From the NCBI GenBank assembly GCA_045541115.1, contig JAZQIM010000012.1, positions 62,001 to 126,000 of the forward strand: 64,000 bases of DNA, in the 5' to 3' direction. Each line of letters begins with the position of its first letter. The stretch's first letter is position 1. The DNA comes from Aphodoplasma sp045541115 (GTDB taxonomy: Bacteria; Bacillota; Clostridia; UBA1381; UMGS1253). Positions 50,168-59,095 of this stretch are shown piece by piece. The notes under the pieces are model-generated. The model did not search any database and was not told where the DNA came from. It saw nothing but the letters and a program-made list of their open reading frames with translations. The translations under genes were made by a program, and so were the position numbers.

Positions 50168-50181
50168 TGGAGGAATAGAGT

Positions 50182-50589
50182 ATGAATATTGCATTGATTG
50201 CCCATGACAAGAAAAAGGAACTTATGGTTGAGTTTTGTATTGCATATAAAGGAATACTTAGCAAACACAATCTCTTTGCAACAGGAACGACGGGAAGCCT
50301 TGTAATAGAAGCAACGGGTATGCCTATACATAGGTTTTTATCTGGCCCGCAAGGAGGCGACCAGCAAATTGGAGCGAGAATTGCATATAACGAGATTGAC
50401 CTTGTGTTGTTCTTCCGCGATCCGCTTACAGCACAGCCACATGAACCTGATGTATCGGCGCTTTTTAGACTCTGCGATGTGCATAATATCCCACTTGCGA
50501 CAAATGTTGCAACTGCCGAGGTACTCATACACGGTGTTGAGCGTGGCGATCTGGCATGGCGCGATATTGTCAATCCGAAAAATGACTAA
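50182..50589 (+). CDS. mgsA: Methylglyoxal synthase
   Basis: 135 aa, ATG after GGAGG. Converts dihydroxyacetone phosphate to methylglyoxal and phosphate. NIALIAHDKKKELMVEFC opens the fold; ATGTTGSLVIEATG and LSGPQGGDQQIGARIA hold the phosphate-binding and catalytic residues. FFRDPLTAQPHEPDVSAL and IPLATNVATAEVLI follow. It follows minE by 14 nt; in many clostridia rodA lies between them. Confidence 0.96.
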   Translation: MNIALIAHDKKKELMVEFCIAYKGILSKHNLFATGTTGSLVIEATGMPIHRFLSGPQGGDQQIGARIAYNEIDLVLFFRDPLTAQPHEPDVSALFRLCDVHNIPLATNVATAEVLIHGVERGDLAWRDIVNPKND

Positions 50590-50606
50590 AAATGTAATAT
50601 AAAACA

Positions 50607-50641
50607 AAAAAGCGGCGCGACAGTTTGTCATACCGCTTTTT
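50607..50641. terminator. Bidirectional terminator between mgsA and the XRE regulator
   Basis: AAAAGCGG (50608-50615) pairs with CCGCTTTT (50633-50640), with an inner GACA/TGTC stem. T-rich on both strands; the genes converge here. Confidence 0.85.
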
Positions 50642-51011
50642 AGTATTTTTTGGGGATTGAGTCGTTTTTTGATTGTTTTTCAAGAAGAAAATTATAAAAA
50701 TCAGTAATTTGTCGCTTGTTGTCACTATTTAAAACACTAATATCTAAATAATCAGAAGTATTACGCTCTTTTTCGCAAAAAATGTCTATTTTATTATCTG
50801 ACAATCCAAGCAAGTAATCTGTCGAAACATTAAAAAATCTGGCTAATTCTATAAGATTTAAGTAATCAGGAACTCTATTACCTGTTTCCCAATAACATAT
50901 ACAAGCGCGTGTTACGTTAAGTAAATTTGCGATTTGTTGTTGGGTATATCCGGCCCCAATGCGAAGCTCCTTAAAACGTTTTGCAAACATCTCGTTACAT
51001 TTTTGCGACAA
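50640..51011 (-). CDS. XRE-family helix-turn-helix regulator
   Basis: 123 aa, TTG start 7 nt after GGAGG (no better ATG). FAKRFKELRIGAGYTQQQIANLLNVTRACICYWETGNRVP is a Cro/CI-type HTH, followed by DYLNLIELARFFNVSTDYLLG. The C-terminal 50 residues are acidic and unassigned. Divergent from metK. A perfect inverted repeat GTTAACA-N13-TGTTAAC lies 34 nt upstream of its start and is a candidate operator. Confidence 0.88.
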   Translation of the reverse strand: MSQKCNEMFAKRFKELRIGAGYTQQQIANLLNVTRACICYWETGNRVPDYLNLIELARFFNVSTDYLLGLSDNKIDIFCEKERNTSDYLDISVLNSDNKRQITDFYNFLLEKQSKNDSIPKKY

Positions 51012-51044
51012 AATATCACCTCCGTGTCATAATTTAATGAATAT

Positions 51045-51071
51045 GTTAACATTTTATCACTATTTGTTAAC
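51045..51071. promoter_or_regulatory. Candidate operator for the XRE regulator
   Basis: GTTAACA (51045-51051), 13 nt, TGTTAAC (51065-51071): perfect inverted half-sites 20 bp centre to centre, about two helical turns, in the region shared with metK. Confidence 0.55.
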
Positions 51072-51135
51072 TAATGCAAGAATAAATTGCTAAATAAATG
51101 CGAAAAAAGTAATTTAAATAAAAACGTTAAAAATA

Positions 51136-51164
51136 TTGATTTTTATCAAATTTTAATATATAAT
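51136..51164 (+). promoter_or_regulatory. Promoter for metK
   Basis: TTGATT (51136-51141), 17-nt spacer, TATAAT (51159-51164), 48 nt before the ATG. The leader is too short for a SAM riboswitch. Confidence 0.78.
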
Positions 51165-51212
51165 GACAGTGTATGAAATATTATTGATTTGAAACAGCAA
51201 GGAGAGATACAA

Positions 51213-52391
51213 ATGAGTAAAAGATTATTCACATCGGAATCTGTTACAGAGGGACATCCGGATAAAATATGTGATTTAATATCGGACTCGATATTAGACA
51301 ATATAATTTCAAAGGATAAAGATGCACGCGTAGCGTGTGAGGTTACTGTTACTACGGGACTTGTTATGGTTGTTGGCGAAATAAGTACAACAGCTGAATT
51401 TGACGTGCAAAGTATTGTCCGCGAAACAGTAAGAGAAATAGGCTATGACAGAGCAAAGTATGGATTTGATTGCGACACATGTGCAGTAATTACGGCGCTT
51501 GATAAGCAGTCACCTGATATTGCGCTAGGTGTTGATAATGCACTTGAAGTAAAGGACGGAGAGCTTGAAGAAGCAAACGGCGCAGGCGACCAGGGAATGA
51601 TGTTTGGATACGCATGTAACGAAACACCTGTATATATGCCGATGCCGATATATCTTGCACATAAAATGGCAAAAAGACTTACAAAGGTACGTAAGGACGG
51701 AATATTAAAATACCTTCGTCCTGACGGTAAAACACAGGTTACGGTTGAATATGACGGCGATATACCTGTAAGAATTGACACTGTTGTAGTATCAAGTCAG
51801 CATAATGCCGATGTATCAATAGAAACAATAAGAGAAGATATTAAAAAGCACGTTATAATACCGTCACTTCCAAGTGAGCTTGTTGACGAAAATACAAAAT
51901 ACTTTATAAATCCGACAGGACGTTTCGTCGTTGGCGGACCGCAGGGTGATTCGGGCCTCACGGGAAGAAAGATTATTGTTGACACATACGGTGGCTATGC
52001 AAGACATGGCGGCGGTGCTTTTTCAGGAAAAGACCCGACAAAAGTTGACAGAAGCGCAGCGTATGCATCAAGATATGTTGCAAAAAATATCGTTGCTGCA
52101 GGACTTGCAGACAGATGCGAAATACAGCTTGCGTATGCAATCGGCGTAGCAAAGCCTGTGTCTGTATTGGTAGACACATTTGGAACTGCAAAGATTGACG
52201 AGGACAAAATTTCACAGATAGTAAATAAAGTTTTTGACCTTCGTCCGAGTGCAATAATCAGAGAGCTAGGCCTTAGAAATCCGATTTATAAGCAGACTGC
52301 GGCATATGGTCATATGGGACGTGAAGACGTAGATTTACCGTGGGAAAAGCTTGACAAGGTAGAAATACTTAAAAAAGAAGCAGGAATCTGA
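51213..52391 (+). CDS. metK: S-adenosylmethionine synthetase
   Basis: Makes SAM from methionine and ATP. 392 aa from ATG 51213 after AAGGAGAG. FTSESVTEGHPDKICDLISD is the N-terminal methionine/ATP site. GAGDQGMMFGYACNETP and GGGAFSGKDPTKVDRSAAY are the two family signatures. The frame opens 24 nt further upstream at an ATG that precedes the ribosome site. Single gene with own promoter and terminator. Confidence 0.98.
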   Translation: MSKRLFTSESVTEGHPDKICDLISDSILDNIISKDKDARVACEVTVTTGLVMVVGEISTTAEFDVQSIVRETVREIGYDRAKYGFDCDTCAVITALDKQSPDIALGVDNALEVKDGELEEANGAGDQGMMFGYACNETPVYMPMPIYLAHKMAKRLTKVRKDGILKYLRPDGKTQVTVEYDGDIPVRIDTVVVSSQHNADVSIETIREDIKKHVIIPSLPSELVDENTKYFINPTGRFVVGGPQGDSGLTGRKIIVDTYGGYARHGGGAFSGKDPTKVDRSAAYASRYVAKNIVAAGLADRCEIQLAYAIGVAKPVSVLVDTFGTAKIDEDKISQIVNKVFDLRPSAIIRELGLRNPIYKQTAAYGHMGREDVDLPWEKLDKVEILKKEAGI

Positions 52392-52397
52392 TAATAA

Positions 52398-52435
52398 AAA
52401 ACCTTCCTAATCGGGAAGGTTTTCTTTTTTTTTAT
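52398..52435 (+). terminator. Terminator of metK
   Basis: AAAACCTTCC (52398-52407), 6-nt loop, GGAAGGTTTT (52414-52423), then CTTTTTTTTT. It may also serve the convergent DHHW gene. Confidence 0.9.
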
Positions 52436-53568
52436 TTTATAAATGCACCGAGTTTTGCAGGGTTGGTGTCACTGATAAAATTCGATGTGTTATATAAAAC
52501 GAGCACATCGTCAATATTATTTTCATCAAGATACGAAATCGGGTTTGTATTAAAATAACGCAGATCAATAATATATAGCTCTTCGTAGTGCAAAGATAGA
52601 AATGGTAATATGCTGTTTGCATATGAATCCTTAAAAACAGCGAGCTTTTTGCCGTTTTTATTTGATGAACTTATCTGCACGATAGGATGATTCGCGTCTA
52701 AAAACATAGCATACTTATCTTTTTTATCGAGCCACGATTTTTCATAAAGACTGTCTGAAACCTTGTTTTCCGCGACATATTTTACTTTGTAATCTATTTT
52801 GAAGTTTGGCTCGTATACGCTTATTGTGTCGGGTGATGTATCAAACAGTGGTGCCTTTGACCACATCGTGCCATAGAATTCGTCTGATAAATCGAGCTTT
52901 GTGAATTCGCTTTCGTCGTATGCATCAATGTTTAATTTTTCGCATAAATGTTTATACACAAGATAACTTCCGTAGCTTGTCTGATGATGGTCTGTTCGAA
53001 AATAAATGTATTCGTTTTTGTGTGCATCAAGGGTAGATGTCGGGTCAATAAAATTTACATTTGACTGTGAGCACAACTTGCTTGCAAGGTTGGCTGCATC
53101 TTTCTGCACAGGCGTATATGCTCCGTAGGGGAGCTTGTCGCAATGAATTTCAAAAGCGGTCGGCACAAGTGCAACAGACGTATTATATCCAAGAGATGAA
53201 AGCTTATTTATCGAGTTAATATTTGATGAAAGTATGTTTAAATTATCAGATGACGGCTTTTCTATAAGGTAACCGTCAGATGCAAAAAATACACCGCCAG
53301 ATTCTTTTTTGCCTAAAAGCTTTTCTGCGTGCGCTTTAAGACTTACGATAGTCGAGCGAAACGGAAACTGGTCAGTCGAGTATTTTTCTATCTGCTTTGT
53401 AAATTCGCCCGATACAAGTGATTCTGCGCTAAAGACAGGCAACTTGGCAAGGTATCTGTTCTCGTTTTCAGAAAATGTAGCTGTGGGCTTTACAAGACAG
53501 ATTATCATAGTCGATATGAGAATAGCGCAAAATATGACAGAGAACCATTTTTGTATGTGCTTATCCAT
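52432..53568 (-). CDS. DHHW-family protein (AlgX/AlgJ-like SGNH domain)
   Basis: 378 aa, ATG after AGGAGG. A signal-anchor (residues 9-27) is followed by FSENENRYLAKLPVFS and an external SGNH-like fold. The expected DHHW box reads RTDHHQTSYGSYLVY, so the Trp of the family name is missing though D-H-H is kept. KLAVFKDSYANSILPFLS supplies the GDS-like serine. Paired with an MBOAT acyltransferase 20 nt upstream, as in AlgI/AlgJ and DltB/DltD systems that acetylate exported polysaccharide. The substrate is unknown. Confidence 0.85.
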   Translation of the reverse strand: MDKHIQKWFSVIFCAILISTMIICLVKPTATFSENENRYLAKLPVFSAESLVSGEFTKQIEKYSTDQFPFRSTIVSLKAHAEKLLGKKESGGVFFASDGYLIEKPSSDNLNILSSNINSINKLSSLGYNTSVALVPTAFEIHCDKLPYGAYTPVQKDAANLASKLCSQSNVNFIDPTSTLDAHKNEYIYFRTDHHQTSYGSYLVYKHLCEKLNIDAYDESEFTKLDLSDEFYGTMWSKAPLFDTSPDTISVYEPNFKIDYKVKYVAENKVSDSLYEKSWLDKKDKYAMFLDANHPIVQISSSNKNGKKLAVFKDSYANSILPFLSLHYEELYIIDLRYFNTNPISYLDENNIDDVLVLYNTSNFISDTNPAKLGAFIK

Positions 53569-53588
53569 AGTTTAGAAGCCTCCTTAGT

Positions 53589-54986
53589 TTAAAATCTGAA
53601 GTATAAAAACGGATTATACGCAGAGTCGACAAGGTAAATCGTACAAAGTATAAGTGCGATAAGCGAAAGTATGCTCACAAGTATGTGACGTTCGTTTGAG
53701 CTGAGCTTATCGATAATGGCTTTAAATAACGGAAGGCTTGCGATTATACCAATAATAAGTATAACGGCGTATGAACATATATTGTACATAAATATGCTGT
53801 CAGCAAAGGCATTTTCACCGATGCCGAGCATTGTTTTAAAGTAATTAAATCCGTCTGTAAGTGAGTCGAAGGAAAATATGACCCAACCAAACATTATAAG
53901 TATCAGCGAGTATATGTGCGAAATAAAAGACGGAAGCTTTTTTAAAAACTTTAGTATAAATGTTTTTTCGATGATAAGAATCACGGCAAAATATAGCCCC
54001 CACACAGCGAAGTTCCAGCTTGCGCCGTGCCAGAAGCCTGTCAAAAACCAAACGACAAAAATGTTTATATAAGTCTGGACACTACCTTTGCGATTGCCGC
54101 CAAGCGGAATATATACATACTCGCGAAACCACGTTCCAAGGCTCATGTGCCATCTGCGCCAGAATTCTGTTATACTTTTGCTTATATAAGGATAGTTAAA
54201 GTTTTCTTCAAAAGTAAAGCCAAATATTTTGCCAAGACCTATTGCCATGTCGCTGTAGCCCGAAAAGTCAAAATAAATTTGCAGAGCAAACGCTATAATT
54301 CCAAGCCATGATGATGCCACAGAAAGCTCGGCTGCAGGAATGGCGCTTATGTTGTCCCAAAGCATACCGATATTGTTTGCAAGAAGCACCTTTTTTGCAA
54401 GACCTGCACAAAAACGAGTCGCGCCATCAAAAAACATGGAAAATGTTTCGCGTCTGTCGTTAAGCTGGTCGGCAATTGTGTTGTATCTTACAATAGGACC
54501 GGCAATGAGCTGCGGAAAGAGCGTAACATATGCGCCAAAGGAAATAATGTTTTTTTGTACGGGAGCATCATGGCGATATACATCAATAGTATAAGACATT
54601 GTCTGGAATGTATAAAACGATACGCCGACAGGCAGTGCGAGTCCAAGAAGACCTATGTCTGAATTTGTCAGGGCGTTTATGTTTGTTATGAAAAAGTCGC
54701 TGTACTTAAAGAACATAAGAATGGAAAGATTTATTATAATATCGATTATAAGTACGGTCTTTCTTTTCCATTCGCAGTTTTCAAAATGTGCTATAAGTCG
54801 TCCGTTTGTATAGTCAACAACAGTTGAAAAAAGCATTATTGTAATATATACAGGTTCGCCCCATGCATAGAAAAGAAGGCTGCATAAAAAAAGAATTGTA
54901 TTTCGGAATTTTCTTGGCAGCGCAAAATATAAAATCAGTACGCCGGGGAGAAAGAAGTATAAAAATGGAATGCTTGAAAAGACCAT
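53589..54986 (-). CDS. MBOAT-family O-acyltransferase (AlgI-like)
   Basis: 465 aa, ATG with AAGGAGAG upstream. About 11 transmembrane segments. YKLAYL-type opening (FLFFLPGVLILYFALPRK), SFYTFQTMSYTIDVYR, DFSGYSDMAIGLGKIFGF, TEFWRRWHMSLGTWFREYVYIPLGGNRKG and FLTGFWHGASWNF with the conserved active-site histidine. Moves acyl groups across the membrane to the partner DHHW protein encoded downstream. Confidence 0.95.
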   Translation of the reverse strand: MVFSSIPFLYFFLPGVLILYFALPRKFRNTILFLCSLLFYAWGEPVYITIMLFSTVVDYTNGRLIAHFENCEWKRKTVLIIDIIINLSILMFFKYSDFFITNINALTNSDIGLLGLALPVGVSFYTFQTMSYTIDVYRHDAPVQKNIISFGAYVTLFPQLIAGPIVRYNTIADQLNDRRETFSMFFDGATRFCAGLAKKVLLANNIGMLWDNISAIPAAELSVASSWLGIIAFALQIYFDFSGYSDMAIGLGKIFGFTFEENFNYPYISKSITEFWRRWHMSLGTWFREYVYIPLGGNRKGSVQTYINIFVVWFLTGFWHGASWNFAVWGLYFAVILIIEKTFILKFLKKLPSFISHIYSLILIMFGWVIFSFDSLTDGFNYFKTMLGIGENAFADSIFMYNICSYAVILIIGIIASLPLFKAIIDKLSSNERHILVSILSLIALILCTIYLVDSAYNPFLYFRF

Positions 54987-55031
54987 AGTATCTCTCCTTA
55001 TATTGATGCTTAAAAATTTTGTTTATAAATT

Positions 55032-55055
55032 GAAGCGGCGATAATTAGCCGCTTC
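55032..55055 (-). terminator. Hairpin after the DUF4358-like lipoprotein gene
   Basis: GAAGCGGC (55032-55039), 8-nt loop, GCCGCTTC (55048-55055). On the minus strand the following run is AATTTATAAAC, so termination may be partial with read-through into the MBOAT gene. Confidence 0.6.
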
Positions 55056-55074
55056 GATTCATATTTATATTAGA

Positions 55075-55767
55075 TTATTTAAGAGCTGAAATAAATGCGT
55101 TTGCGGCGCCGCTGCCACCGTCTGCAATAACGAGTGTGGCGTACAGACCGCTTGTTTTTATTGTTCCAGCAAGTACCATCTCATACTGGTCAGGCAAATA
55201 ATGCTCCCACTGTGTTTCGAGTGCGCTTTTTCTCTGTGCAAGAGCATTTTTTGCTTTGTTAACGCCATCTTTGTCTTTTGCTTTTATAATAATTATTTCG
55301 TTTGCGTGCACATTCATCATTGAGCCGTATACTAAAACTTCGTCATAATCAGCGGGATTAATGCCGTATACTGATTCATAGAGATCCTGTGGTATTTCTG
55401 AGAGCGCATACGTATCTGCCGGTAATGCCCCAATCATTGTGCCCATAAGCGAAGAAAGTGAAATGCTTGGAGCAAGAGTCGGTTCCGGTGTAGCTACAGG
55501 TGTAGGAGCAGGAGTCTGCTGTGGAGTTTGCTGCGGTGTAGGTGTTGGCTCTTTAGGCTCGTTTGTAGGAGCGGGCGTAGCACTCGGAGCAGGCGAGTTG
55601 TCCGGCTCGGCTTGTTCATTGTTGATAATGCTTTCATCTACTGACGCTTCCGGTGAAGCTGTCGGTGCAAGTGTAGGGTCGGTGTTACTTACATTTCGTA
55701 CGCAGCCTGCAAAGACTGAAAGTGCAAGTGATAATACTAAAATTGTAGCAATAATTTTTTTGTTCAT
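55075..55767 (-). CDS. DUF4358-like lipoprotein
   Basis: 230 aa, ATG after GGAGGT. A lipoprotein signal with lipobox LSVFAGC (Cys about residue 21) is followed by a Pro/Thr-rich spacer of about 80 residues (TPTPQQTPQQTPAPTPVATP) and a C-terminal domain: YGINPADYDEVLVYGSMMNVHANEIIII, DGVNKAKNALAQRKSALETQWEHYLPDQYE. The latter matches the DUF4358 pattern that often accompanies MBOAT/DHHW pairs in clostridia. It probably acts at the membrane surface in the same modification system. Confidence 0.82.
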   Translation of the reverse strand: MNKKIIATILVLSLALSVFAGCVRNVSNTDPTLAPTASPEASVDESIINNEQAEPDNSPAPSATPAPTNEPKEPTPTPQQTPQQTPAPTPVATPEPTLAPSISLSSLMGTMIGALPADTYALSEIPQDLYESVYGINPADYDEVLVYGSMMNVHANEIIIIKAKDKDGVNKAKNALAQRKSALETQWEHYLPDQYEMVLAGTIKTSGLYATLVIADGGSGAANAFISALK

Positions 55768-55912
55768 TTTTATGTACCTCCATAAATTTTTCTTTTGATA
55801 ATTTTACTAACACATATACTGACGTATATTTTTAAAAAAAGTTTCAGCAAAATAAAAAATTTTTATAAGGCTGATTAAAATATGTACAAATTATAAAAAT
55901 AATTTCAAACAA

Positions 55913-55941
55913 TAGACAAGCATATATTTTTGTGATATACT
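55913..55941 (+). promoter_or_regulatory. Promoter for the 55983 membrane protein gene
   Basis: TAGACA (55913-55918), 17-nt spacer, TATACT (55936-55941). Confidence 0.6.
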
Positions 55942-55982
55942 TTACAAAAAGTGAAAGCGTATATAACACAGGGGGAGAAGAT

Positions 55983-56540
55983 ATGGTAAAACACTATTTT
56001 AAGATATGCTCTAAGATGACATTATTACATATAGGAACGCAGATTTTTTCGCTTATATTGAGCCTTTTTGTGTTTGGCGTAATGTTAAGTGCAAAGGCAG
56101 GGTGGTATTTTATGAGCTTTGCAACATCTATATATTATGCAATTACAGTTTATAGCAGTGCATATAAAATAGCCGATAAAGATACAAAGAGTTATTCTGA
56201 ACACAAGCCGTATATTTTAAAGGGCCTGGTAATTACGATCCCTACAATACTTATAACGCTGATTTTAACTGTCTTGTATGATTTTAGCTTTCAACATGAA
56301 TTTTTAGATTATGATGTACAAATGAAAACACAATTTATAATACATAATCTGTTTATGGGATGGGATTTTACGTTTGAAGGATTTAGAATTGGGGCAGGTG
56401 CTTCGATAAGCGTATTTTATTGGATATTATGTTATGGCCTTATGCCGATCGCTTCATTTTTAGGATATTTTGCGGGAATGAAGCATTACGATTTCGGGTA
56501 CAAATTCTTTTCTGCAATTGTTTATAAAAAGAAGAAATAA
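55983..56540 (+). CDS. Unrecognised membrane protein with about four transmembrane segments
   Basis: 185 aa from ATG 55983 after GGGGGAGAAG; the frame opens earlier but without a ribosome site. Hydrophobic segments at about residues 13-37, 40-58, 78-100 and 137-163. Charged loop ADKDTKSYSEHKPY between the second and third. C-terminus YKKKK. Aromatic-rich. I recognise no family or active site. Own promoter and a strong terminator shared with znuB. Confidence 0.6.
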   Translation: MVKHYFKICSKMTLLHIGTQIFSLILSLFVFGVMLSAKAGWYFMSFATSIYYAITVYSSAYKIADKDTKSYSEHKPYILKGLVITIPTILITLILTVLYDFSFQHEFLDYDVQMKTQFIIHNLFMGWDFTFEGFRIGAGASISVFYWILCYGLMPIASFLGYFAGMKHYDFGYKFFSAIVYKKKK

Positions 56541-56554
56541 ATCTATGAAATTAC

Positions 56555-56592
56555 AAAAAAGGCGTAATGTTAATTCATTATGCCTTTTTTGT
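56555..56592. terminator. Bidirectional terminator between the membrane protein gene and znuB
   Basis: AAAAAAGGCGTAATG (56555-56569), 6-nt loop, CATTATGCCTTTTTT (56576-56590). It includes the end of znuB. Confidence 0.9.
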
Positions 56593-57402
56593 ACGTACAT
56601 ATCCTATAAACATGAAGATAAGGTAAACGATAAGATTTACCGCAACGACGCTTGCACCGGTAGGAATTGAGAACAAATATGAAAAGAATACTCCAAAGAA
56701 AAAGCAAACAACAGACACAACGGATGAAGAAATTACAACGCCTTTAAAGCTTTTAAAAAGTCGCATCGATGTGAGTGCGGGAAATATTATAAGGCTTGAG
56801 ATAAGCATCGTTCCCATTATTCTCATGCCTATTACTATCGTAAGAGCGGTAAGTGCCGCGATAAGCATATTGTATAAGTTCGTTTTCATGCCTGTCGCCT
56901 TTGCAAAATCGCTATCGAACGTGAGCGCAAATATTTTGCTGTAACATAAAATGAATATCGCGCAAACAACAACACAAAGTATAACGCTTATATATACATC
57001 ACTTTTTTGCATCGCAAGTATGCTTCCGAACATATATCCATATACATCAACGCTGAGTCCTGACGAAAGCGATGTTGCGATTACACCGAGAGCGAGGCTA
57101 CTGCTTGCAACGAGAGCGATTGCACTGTCACCCTTGAGTTTTGAGTTTTCACTTATTTTTAGAAGTAAAAAAGCTGCAACTACACATGCGGGAAGAGCTA
57201 TGTATAAAGGAGCGACATTTAGTGCAAGTGCAATTGACATCGCACCGAATGCAACGTGCGATAAACCGTCGCCAATCATCGAGTAGCGCTTAAGCACAAG
57301 AGTTACGCCAAGAAGCGATGACACTAAAGCGACGAGTGCGCCGACGAGCAGTGCGCGCACAAGAAAATCATATGAAAGCATTTCAAGAAGTAAACTAATC
57401 AC
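56578..57402 (-). CDS. znuB: Zinc/metal ABC transporter permease
   Basis: 274 aa. ABC-3 family permease, about eight transmembrane segments. FLVRALLVGALVALVSSLLGV, KRYSMIGDGLSHVAFGAMS (typical cytoplasmic loop with SHxxFG) and IMGTMLISSLIIFPA are family blocks. Last gene of the zur-znuA-znuC-znuB operon, 26 nt after znuC. Metal specificity rests on the Fur-family gene and the His-rich binding protein of the operon; manganese cannot be excluded from this gene alone. Confidence 0.93.
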   Translation of the reverse strand: MISLLLEMLSYDFLVRALLVGALVALVSSLLGVTLVLKRYSMIGDGLSHVAFGAMSIALALNVAPLYIALPACVVAAFLLLKISENSKLKGDSAIALVASSSLALGVIATSLSSGLSVDVYGYMFGSILAMQKSDVYISVILCVVVCAIFILCYSKIFALTFDSDFAKATGMKTNLYNMLIAALTALTIVIGMRIMGTMLISSLIIFPALTSMRLFKSFKGVVISSSVVSVVCFFFGVFFSYLFSIPTGASVVAVNLIVYLIFMFIGYVRTKKA

Positions 57403-57428
57403 GTTCGTATTTCCTTTCGAGTATTATA

Positions 57429-58130
57429 TCAGTTATTTGTTCCAAGTAGTCTTTGAGCAAGCTCGCTTTGCGCGTATTCGTTGGCATGCATGAAATAAAC
57501 ATTGTCGCGTCCCATGTGAATTACTTTGTTTGCGTGCATTAGCGCTTTTTGTAAATCGTGCGTTACCATCAAAACGCTTATGCCTTCATCGTTAAGCTTT
57601 TTTATGCTATCATATAGCTGCGATGCGCCGAGGGCATCTAGTCCTGCCGTGGGTTCGTCGCATAAAATCATTTTTTTTGTTGCACACAGTGCACGGGCGA
57701 GAAGCGCACGACGCAGCTGGCCGCCGGATAGCTGCGAGATAGGGCGGCGGCAAAAATCGTCCATATCGAGTTTTTTTAAATTTTCGTGAGCAATTTGTTT
57801 TTGCTTTTTTGTATAAAACGGCAAAAACGATTTTTTGCCGCAAAAGCCGGAAAGGACAACCTCAAATACAGATGCGGGAAAGTCGCTTTTTATATCGCTT
57901 TGCTGTGCAAGATAACCGATTTCATTTTGTCTAAGCCCGCCGCAAAAGCAAAGATCTCCCAACACAGGAGATATAAGCCCGAGTATAGTTTTTATAAGTG
58001 TTGATTTGCCCGAGCCGTTTTCGCCGACTACGACTACATAGTCGCCTTCGTCAATTTCAAACGTCGCATTTTGTACTACGACATCGCCGTCATATGCGAC
58101 ACAAAGCTCGCTACATTTTAGTATATTCAT
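57429..58130 (-). CDS. znuC: Zinc/metal ABC transporter ATP-binding protein
   Basis: 233 aa. Walker A GENGSGKST, Q-loop YLAQQSDI, signature LSGGQLRRALLARAL, Walker B MILCDEPTAGLD and H-loop MVTHDL are all intact. Two bases separate its start from the znuA stop, so translation is coupled. Energises uptake through the permease encoded downstream. Confidence 0.95.
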   Translation of the reverse strand: MNILKCSELCVAYDGDVVVQNATFEIDEGDYVVVVGENGSGKSTLIKTILGLISPVLGDLCFCGGLRQNEIGYLAQQSDIKSDFPASVFEVVLSGFCGKKSFLPFYTKKQKQIAHENLKKLDMDDFCRRPISQLSGGQLRRALLARALCATKKMILCDEPTAGLDALGASQLYDSIKKLNDEGISVLMVTHDLQKALMHANKVIHMGRDNVYFMHANEYAQSELAQRLLGTNN

Positions 58131-58132
58131 TA

Positions 58133-59074
58133 TCAGTTCAGTCCTTTTTTAAGGTTTATAAGATTTTGGCGCATAAGAGAAAGATAGCTTGCGCCCGATG
58201 AAATTTCTTCGCGTGTCAGATTATGACATGAATGAAGCAAAAGGGCAGTGCCGTCTATTTCCTGTGCAATTTGATCTGCAACATTGTGGTTTGACATTTC
58301 CTCGTAGTATATGGTAGAAATGCCGTTTTCCTTCATTTCGTTAATTATGTCTGCAACGAGCCTTGCACTCGGTTCTGCTTCTGATGAACACGAGTCGTAT
58401 GCACTTTTGTAGTCGAGGTTATAATGCTTTGTAAAGTAATGCATCGCAAACCTTCCGCCAAACATAATTTTTTTGTGCTTTGATTTGCTTATCATTTCTT
58501 TAAACTCATTATCAAGCTGCTCAAGTTCGTTTATATATGCATTTGCATTATCGATATATGTCTGTGAATTACTGCTGTCAATTTCACAAAGAGTGTCGCA
58601 AATGTTTTGCACCATTATAATCGCATTTGCAGGGGAAGTCCATATGTGTGGGTCGACGCGGTGAGTATGATTACCGTGATGCTCATCGCCTGTATGCGAA
58701 AGTTCAATATTGCCTGACACATCTAGCACAGTCGTTTTTTGTTTATCGAGATTGTCTATTATGCCGCTTGCCCAGCTTTCCATATTATTACCTGTATAAA
58801 TAAACAAATCAGAATTCTTAATTTTGATTATGTCAGAAGGCGATGGCTCATATGTATGCGACTCAACGCCGGGTGGCAGAAGTAATGACACGTCAGCTTT
58901 GTCTTCTGCGATTATGCGCGCAAAGTCATAATGCGCAAAAAGTGTTGTGACAACACTTAATTTACTGCTGTCCTTTTTGTCGGTGTTATTTTCGTATGTG
59001 CACGAAACGAGAGATGCAAAAGTGCAGACACATACAAAAACTGCTATTATCTTTTTTAAGTGATTGTTTATCAT
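58133..59074 (-). CDS. znuA: Zinc/metal ABC transporter substrate-binding lipoprotein
   Basis: 313 aa. Lipoprotein signal with lipobox SLVSC (Cys about residue 25). Cluster A-1 family: VVTTLFAHYDFARII, LLPPGVESHTYEPSPSDI (first His ligand), a short His-rich loop GDEHHGNHTHRVDPHIW, KHKKIMFGGRFAMHYFTKHY (third His region) and YEEMSN. The His-rich loop favours zinc over manganese. It lies between zur and znuC in a minus-strand operon. Confidence 0.94.
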   Translation of the reverse strand: MINNHLKKIIAVFVCVCTFASLVSCTYENNTDKKDSSKLSVVTTLFAHYDFARIIAEDKADVSLLLPPGVESHTYEPSPSDIIKIKNSDLFIYTGNNMESWASGIIDNLDKQKTTVLDVSGNIELSHTGDEHHGNHTHRVDPHIWTSPANAIIMVQNICDTLCEIDSSNSQTYIDNANAYINELEQLDNEFKEMISKSKHKKIMFGGRFAMHYFTKHYNLDYKSAYDSCSSEAEPSARLVADIINEMKENGISTIYYEEMSNHNVADQIAQEIDGTALLLHSCHNLTREEISSGASYLSLMRQNLINLKKGLN

Positions 59075-59095
59075 AATTTTATCCTTCGTTATACA

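Noticed and set aside
51165..51212. SAM riboswitch before metK
   Set aside because: The leader is only about 48 nt, too short for any SAM aptamer with expression platform.
55439..55798. Gly/Val-rich plus-strand open frame
   Set aside because: Reverse complement of the Pro/Thr-rich linker of the lipoprotein gene.
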